Assembly (NCBI GenBank): GCA_002455375.1
Contig: DKKR01000092.1
Location: forward strand, 1 to 10,634
Reading direction: 5' to 3'
DNA length: 10,634 nt
DNA from: Bacteroidetes bacterium UBA6661
Lineage (GTDB): Bacteria; Bacteroidota; Bacteroidia; AKYH767-A; OLB10
This document shows positions 6,863 to 10,634 of this stretch, one piece after another; within the stretch, counting starts at the first letter, position 1; each line of letters begins with the position of its first letter. The position numbers and the translations under genes were made by a program. A model generated the notes under the pieces. The model did no database searches, was not told the DNA's origin, and was given only the letters and a program-made list of their open reading frames with translations.

Positions 6863-9214
6863 ATGTTAGCAGACACAAAGAAAAAAAAATCTGTAAAAGA
6901 CAAGAATGAAAAAACCGACACAAAGACTAAAGTGAAGGTGAAAGAAAAAGTAGTTGAAAAGAAAACTAAGGGCACCGAAAAAGCCAAGCCGGTTGTAAAA
7001 ACCATAGTTGCTGCCTCTAATAAGCAGAAGCCTACCGATGCGCGACTCAAGGATGCTTTATTCAAATATTTTGGGTTCGACACTTTTAAGGGAGAGCAAG
7101 AAGAAATTATTCAAACCGTGTTGCGTGGTGAAAACTGTTTCGTTATTATGCCTACCGGTGGCGGCAAATCTATGTGCTATCAGTTGCCGGCATTGATGAT
7201 GGGTGGTACTGCCATTGTAGTTTCGCCATTAATTGCACTGATGAAAAATCAGGTTGATGCATTGAGGGGATTTAATACCGATGAAGCTGTGGCGCATTTC
7301 CTCAACTCATCACTCAACAAAACAGAGATTGCTCAGGTAAAAAAAGATATCAAGTCAGGCAAAACAAAATTGCTTTATGTTGCGCCCGAATCTTTAACTA
7401 AAGAAGAGAACGTTGCTTTCTTTAAAGAAATTAAAGTTTCTTTCTTAGCCATAGACGAAGCTCACTGTATTTCAGAATGGGGACATGATTTCCGCCCTGA
7501 ATACCGTAGGTTAAAACCAATCATAGAAGCACTTGGAAACATTCCTGTCATTGCGCTTACTGCAACAGCCACAGAAAAAGTTTCGCTCGACATTCAGAAG
7601 AATTTAGGTATGATGGAGTCAAGGTTGTTCAAAGCATCCTTCAACAGACCTAATCTTTATTATGAAGTACGACCAAAAGTTGAAGTACTAAAAGAGATTA
7701 TCAAATTTGTTAAAAACCACTCAGGCAAATCAGGAATCATCTACTGCCTCAGCAGAAAAAAAGTTGAAGAAGTTGCCAGCACACTCAACGTAAATGGTAT
7801 CAAAGCCCTACCCTACCATGCAGGTCTGGATGCCCCCGTTCGTGCCGAAACACAGGACAAGTTCCTGATGGAAAAAATTGATGTCATCGTTGCTACCATT
7901 GCATTCGGAATGGGAATTGACAAACCTGATGTACGCTTTGTCATTCACCACGACATTCCAAAATCTCTCGAAGGATATTATCAGGAAACAGGCCGTGCCG
8001 GACGCGATGGACGTGAAGGGCGTTGCGTAACTTTTTATTCTTTTAAAGATATTGAAAAGCTCGAAAAATTTATGAAAGGCAAGCCTGTTGCCGAGCAGGA
8101 AATAGGAAAACAAATGCTTCTCGAAACTGTTTCGTTTGCCGAAACATCTGTATGCCGCAGAAAATATCTGCTACACTACTTTGGTGAACGCTACGAAGAA
8201 GAAAATTGCGGCAACTGTGATAACTGTCTGCATCCAAAGACACAAATTGAAGCACAAGACGAAGTAGTATTGTTGCTCGAAACCGTTCAGGCTGTTAAAG
8301 AGAAATTTGCTGCCGAACATATCATCAACGTCCTTATCGGAAAAGACGACAAAGCAATTAAAGATTATCAGCACAATAAATTAGAAGTCTTTGGCGAAGG
8401 CATGGATCAGGATGCTAAATTCTGGATGGCTGTTGTACGTCAGGCTTTACTGGCAGGTCTTCTTTTCAAAGACATTGACAATTATGGATTGCTTAAACTC
8501 AGTGACGAAGGTAAAAAGTTTATGGACAAGCCGCATAGCTTTAAAATAACACAAGACCACAGCTATGAAAGTGCCGACAGTGACGAAGACGATGAACCCG
8601 AAGGTGGTGGTGGTGCAGCGGCTGACGAAACATTGTTTGCCATGCTCAAAGATTTGTGTAAACAAATTGCCAAACAAAAAAATCTGCCTCCTTTTGTAAT
8701 CTTCCAGGAGCCTTCACTTGAAGAAATGGCCATACAGTACCCCATAAACATGGAGGAAATGAAAAACATTACAGGTGTTGGTGCAGGCAAGGCAGGCAAG
8801 TATGGAAAACCATTCGTTGACCTCATAAAAAAATATGTAGAAGAAAACGAAATAGAGCGTCCACAAGATTTCATCGTAAAATCTGTAGTCAACAAATCGG
8901 GACTCAAGGTCTATCTCATCCAAAACATTGACCGTAAAATCTCTCTTGATGACATGGCAGAGGCCAAAGGCATTCCATTAGGTGATATCATCACAGAATT
9001 AGAAAGCATTGTTGCTTCAGGCACAAAAATAGATTTGAATTACTATCTCAATGAAGTTATTGATGCCGATAGGCAGCAAGACGTGTTTGACTACTTCCGC
9101 ACAGCAGAAAGTGACAGTGCAGAAGATGCGCTCATGGAACTGGGCGAAAACGACTATACTATTGACGAAATTCGAATGATGCGCGTAAAATTTATGAGTG
9201 AATTAGGAAATTGA
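6863..9214 (+). CDS. recQ: ATP-dependent DNA helicase RecQ
   Basis: A 3'-5' superfamily 2 helicase acting in recombinational repair and stalled-fork processing. Visible motifs: motif 0 Gln79 (FKGEQEE 75-81), Walker A TGGGKS (98-103), DEAH (198-201), TATAT (233-237) and motif VI QETGRAGRDG (374-383). The zinc-binding cysteines C431, C449, C452 and C455 are followed by the RQC winged helix (about 465-560). An acidic and Gly-rich linker (568-588) precedes the HRDC domain (about 587-664). About 120 further residues (665-783), probably a helix-turn-helix-type extension known from Bacteroidota RecQ, make it longer than E. coli RecQ (609). Residues 1-56 form a lysine-rich tail (20 Lys) absent from standard RecQ. 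The ATG at 6863 is the only ATG before the Walker A region, so the tail is probably real. Divergent from kdsD; ends at a strong terminator. Confidence 0.96.
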   Translation: MLADTKKKKSVKDKNEKTDTKTKVKVKEKVVEKKTKGTEKAKPVVKTIVAASNKQKPTDARLKDALFKYFGFDTFKGEQEEIIQTVLRGENCFVIMPTGGGKSMCYQLPALMMGGTAIVVSPLIALMKNQVDALRGFNTDEAVAHFLNSSLNKTEIAQVKKDIKSGKTKLLYVAPESLTKEENVAFFKEIKVSFLAIDEAHCISEWGHDFRPEYRRLKPIIEALGNIPVIALTATATEKVSLDIQKNLGMMESRLFKASFNRPNLYYEVRPKVEVLKEIIKFVKNHSGKSGIIYCLSRKKVEEVASTLNVNGIKALPYHAGLDAPVRAETQDKFLMEKIDVIVATIAFGMGIDKPDVRFVIHHDIPKSLEGYYQETGRAGRDGREGRCVTFYSFKDIEKLEKFMKGKPVAEQEIGKQMLLETVSFAETSVCRRKYLLHYFGERYEEENCGNCDNCLHPKTQIEAQDEVVLLLETVQAVKEKFAAEHIINVLIGKDDKAIKDYQHNKLEVFGEGMDQDAKFWMAVVRQALLAGLLFKDIDNYGLLKLSDEGKKFMDKPHSFKITQDHSYESADSDEDDEPEGGGGAAADETLFAMLKDLCKQIAKQKNLPPFVIFQEPSLEEMAIQYPINMEEMKNITGVGAGKAGKYGKPFVDLIKKYVEENEIERPQDFIVKSVVNKSGLKVYLIQNIDRKISLDDMAEAKGIPLGDIITELESIVASGTKIDLNYYLNEVIDADRQQDVFDYFRTAESDSAEDALMELGENDYTIDEIRMMRVKFMSELGN

Positions 9215-9237
9215 TTAAAACCAAACCTTTGCTGTTT

Positions 9238-9273
9238 AAAAAAGGCTGTCATAATTTCAGACAGCCTTTTTTT
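9238..9273. terminator. strong rho-independent terminator after recQ
   Basis: A perfect 13-bp stem pairs AAAAAAGGCTGTC (9238-9250) with GACAGCCTTTTTT (9260-9272) across a 9-base loop. The A and T runs flank the GC core, so it can work on both strands. It starts 24 bases after the recQ stop and isolates recQ from the recombinase gene. Confidence 0.9.
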
Positions 9274-9288
9274 ATTTGAACCCAGGTT

Positions 9289-9298
9289 TTTCGCCAAT
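9289..9298 (+). repeat. left copy of a 10-bp direct repeat flanking the recombinase
   Basis: TTTCGCCAAT here recurs exactly at 10554-10563, on the other side of the recombinase gene, 1265 bases apart. It could be an insertion footprint or recombinase-related site, or chance. Confidence 0.35.
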
Positions 9299-9431
9299 TA
9301 AAAGAAGTATTGTTGGTATAGAAAACAATCAAAACCATTTAAATAAATTGAACAATCAAAATTTTAATTAACATTGTAGAGTGCATTTATTGGTATGATA
9401 ATCTGGTTTTAATATAAAAGTATTGTAAGTG

Positions 9432-10472
9432 ATGTATGCTGCGAGACTAATTATCCACAAAACAGAAAACCGCATTGCAGTTAGTTTCGATAAAAAAGCG
9501 GAGCTCATCAACCGATTTAAGAAATTGGCCGGAGCCAGATGGAGTGCTTCCTTAAAAACATGGCATCTTCCTGATACAAAAGAATATCGTAGGCAATTTG
9601 GTCTTTCACCTTTTGAGAATGAGATTTTGTCAGAAGACAACATCGCTAAAGTTGCTTATTTTAAACGCTGGCTATTGGGTAACCGCTATAGTGATAACAC
9701 TATTAAAACCTATTTAGAGGTTGTTTATATTTTTTTGAATTATTTCAAAGATAAAAAGGTAGAAGCGATCACCAATGATGATATCATTTTGTTTAACAAC
9801 GATTATATTTTGAAGCGACAGCTTTCCGGATCATACCAAAATCAATTTGTGAATGGTGTAAAGCTATTTTTTAGTACGGTAGAGAACCGTGAAATGATAG
9901 TTAGTTTAATTCAACGACCTAGAAGAGAACATCGTTTGCCTAATGTATTGAGTAAAGAAGAAGTAAAAGCAATACTAACTGCACCAACGAGCATAAAACA
10001 CCGTACTATGTTGAGTTTAATCTATGCATGTGGATTGAGACGAAGTGAATTACTGAATCTGCGCGCATCAGACATCCAATCAGACAGACATTTAATACAT
10101 GTTAAGCAATCTAAGGGAAAAAAGGACAGAGTAGTACCAATTAGTGATAAAACGATAGCGATGTTGAGGGCATATTATGTTGCCTATCGTCCGAAAGTTT
10201 GGTTGTTTGAGGGACAGAAATTGAGAGAACAGTACAGTTCAAGAAGTTTGCAATTGGTATTGAAACAAGCTCTGATAAAAGCAAAAATCAAAAAGCCTGC
10301 AACACTTCATTGGCTTAGACACAGTTATGCTACGCATTTGTTGGAAAATGGAACTGACATCCGATATATACAGGAATTATTGGGACATAATAGCTCCCGA
10401 ACAACTGAAATTTATACACATGTGAGTACAAGAGACATACAAAAAATAAAAAGTCCATTTGACGATTTATAG
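9432..10472 (+). CDS. tyrosine recombinase/integrase with HARP-like N-terminal module
   Basis: A site-specific DNA recombinase that cuts and rejoins DNA through a 3'-phosphotyrosine. Numbered from a possible GTG at 9429, the catalytic set is complete: R204 (CGLRRSE), K229 (SKGKKDR), H294 and R297 (LHWLRH), H320 (LLGH) and nucleophile Y329 (IYTHVS). A SAM-like core-binding domain spans about 72-160. The first 60 residues are not typical of XerC/D: AVSFDKKAELINRFKKL (17-33), GARW (35-38) and KTWHLP (43-48) recall the HARP-type module of SMARCAL1. The C-terminus KSPFDDL resembles the SPLD ending of integron integrases, but the extra IntI segment before the second catalytic patch is missing. GTG at 9429 directly precedes ATG at 9432; I prefer the ATG. 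No recQ-driven transcription is expected because of the terminator upstream. Confidence 0.9.
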   Translation: MYAARLIIHKTENRIAVSFDKKAELINRFKKLAGARWSASLKTWHLPDTKEYRRQFGLSPFENEILSEDNIAKVAYFKRWLLGNRYSDNTIKTYLEVVYIFLNYFKDKKVEAITNDDIILFNNDYILKRQLSGSYQNQFVNGVKLFFSTVENREMIVSLIQRPRREHRLPNVLSKEEVKAILTAPTSIKHRTMLSLIYACGLRRSELLNLRASDIQSDRHLIHVKQSKGKKDRVVPISDKTIAMLRAYYVAYRPKVWLFEGQKLREQYSSRSLQLVLKQALIKAKIKKPATLHWLRHSYATHLLENGTDIRYIQELLGHNSSRTTEIYTHVSTRDIQKIKSPFDDL

Positions 10473-10634
10473 TGATTGAAAGTTAAAATACAATACAATA
10501 AACTATCAAATTAAAATTTCTGCTATTTTTGACAATGATAAAAAGAGGTAAAGTTTCGCCAATCCAACAAAGGGTTGTGTAAAAGGGATAAAAACCTTCG
10601 AGTATAAGTAAGTTATAGGTGATTTTATGAAGAC
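10473..10634. other. non-coding 3' flank of the recombinase
   Basis: No gene is supported before the window ends. It holds a -7-like box TATTTTTG (10524-10531) with no clear -33 partner, and the second copy of TTTCGCCAAT (10554-10563). GGGTTGTGTAA (10572-10582) is the exact reverse complement of 1068-1078 in the attC-like apex, and AAAAGGGAT (10581-10589) is shared directly with 1091-1099. A possible recombination site or the start of another element. Confidence 0.4.
10554..10563 (+). repeat. right copy of a 10-bp direct repeat flanking the recombinase
   Basis: TTTCGCCAAT, identical to 9289-9298. It lies 81 bases after the recombinase stop and just before the sequence that resembles the attC-like apex. 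Confidence 0.35.

Noticed and set aside
8563..8907. 114-codon minus-strand open frame inside recQ, rich in Ser and Pro
   Set aside because: It mirrors the RecQ acidic/Gly linker and HRDC coding sequence; the apparent composition bias is a shadow of the GGT and GAC codons on the other strand.
9432..10472. The recombinase as a true integron integrase IntI
   Set aside because: The catalytic residues and SPFDDL ending fit loosely, but the extra IntI-specific segment before the second catalytic patch is missing and the N-terminal module is foreign to IntI.
10535..10582. 15-codon frame beginning MIKRGKV after a -7-like box
   Set aside because: Too short, with no family resemblance; its end overlaps the sequence that resembles the attC-like apex.
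1..10634. CRISPR arrays, tRNA or rRNA genes
   Set aside because: No regularly spaced repeats and no cloverleaf or rRNA-like sequence were seen on either strand by eye.

Overview
The window looks like a chromosomal piece of a Bacteroidota genome (AT-rich, environmental type). Signs are: no Shine-Dalgarno sequence before any start, several TAnnTTTG-type -7 boxes, a long RecQ with an extra C-terminal region, and a tight kdsD-tatC-carboxymuconolactone decarboxylase operon divergent from recQ, an arrangement I recall from this phylum. All identifications rest on reading motifs; no database search was possible.

Layout. Positions 1-1150 are accessory DNA: a DUF2971 gene (206-1054) with its own leader. 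Its stop codon lies inside one arm of a possible integron attC site (about 1045-1122). The first ten bases of the proposed cassette (26-35) are the exact reverse complement of the attC left arm (1045-1054), as expected if 26-1113 is one inserted cassette. A terminator-like hairpin follows. Positions 1149-1384 are non-coding. Then come a secreted two-domain PIG-L (LmbE-like) protein (1385-3874) and trmB (3922-4608), both on the + strand. trmB converges on and overlaps by 4 bases a minus-strand operon read kdsD (6754-5789), tatC (5773-4952), AhpD-like protein (4940-4605). recQ (6863-9214) is divergent from kdsD across a 108-base promoter region and ends at a strong 13-bp stem terminator. Last is a tyrosine recombinase (9432-10472) with an unusual HARP-like N-terminal module and 160 bases of 3' flank.

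How the genes relate. The middle is housekeeping: Kdo precursor synthesis for LPS (kdsD), Tat export (tatC), redox or peroxide defence (AhpD-like), tRNA m7G46 modification (trmB) and recombination repair (recQ). The two edges are mobile: a cassette-like unit on the left and an integrase on the right. The right flank shares short sequence matches with the apex of the left attC-like hairpin, so the recombinase might act on such sites. This is a hypothesis; the recombinase lacks the extra segment that defines integron IntI integrases.
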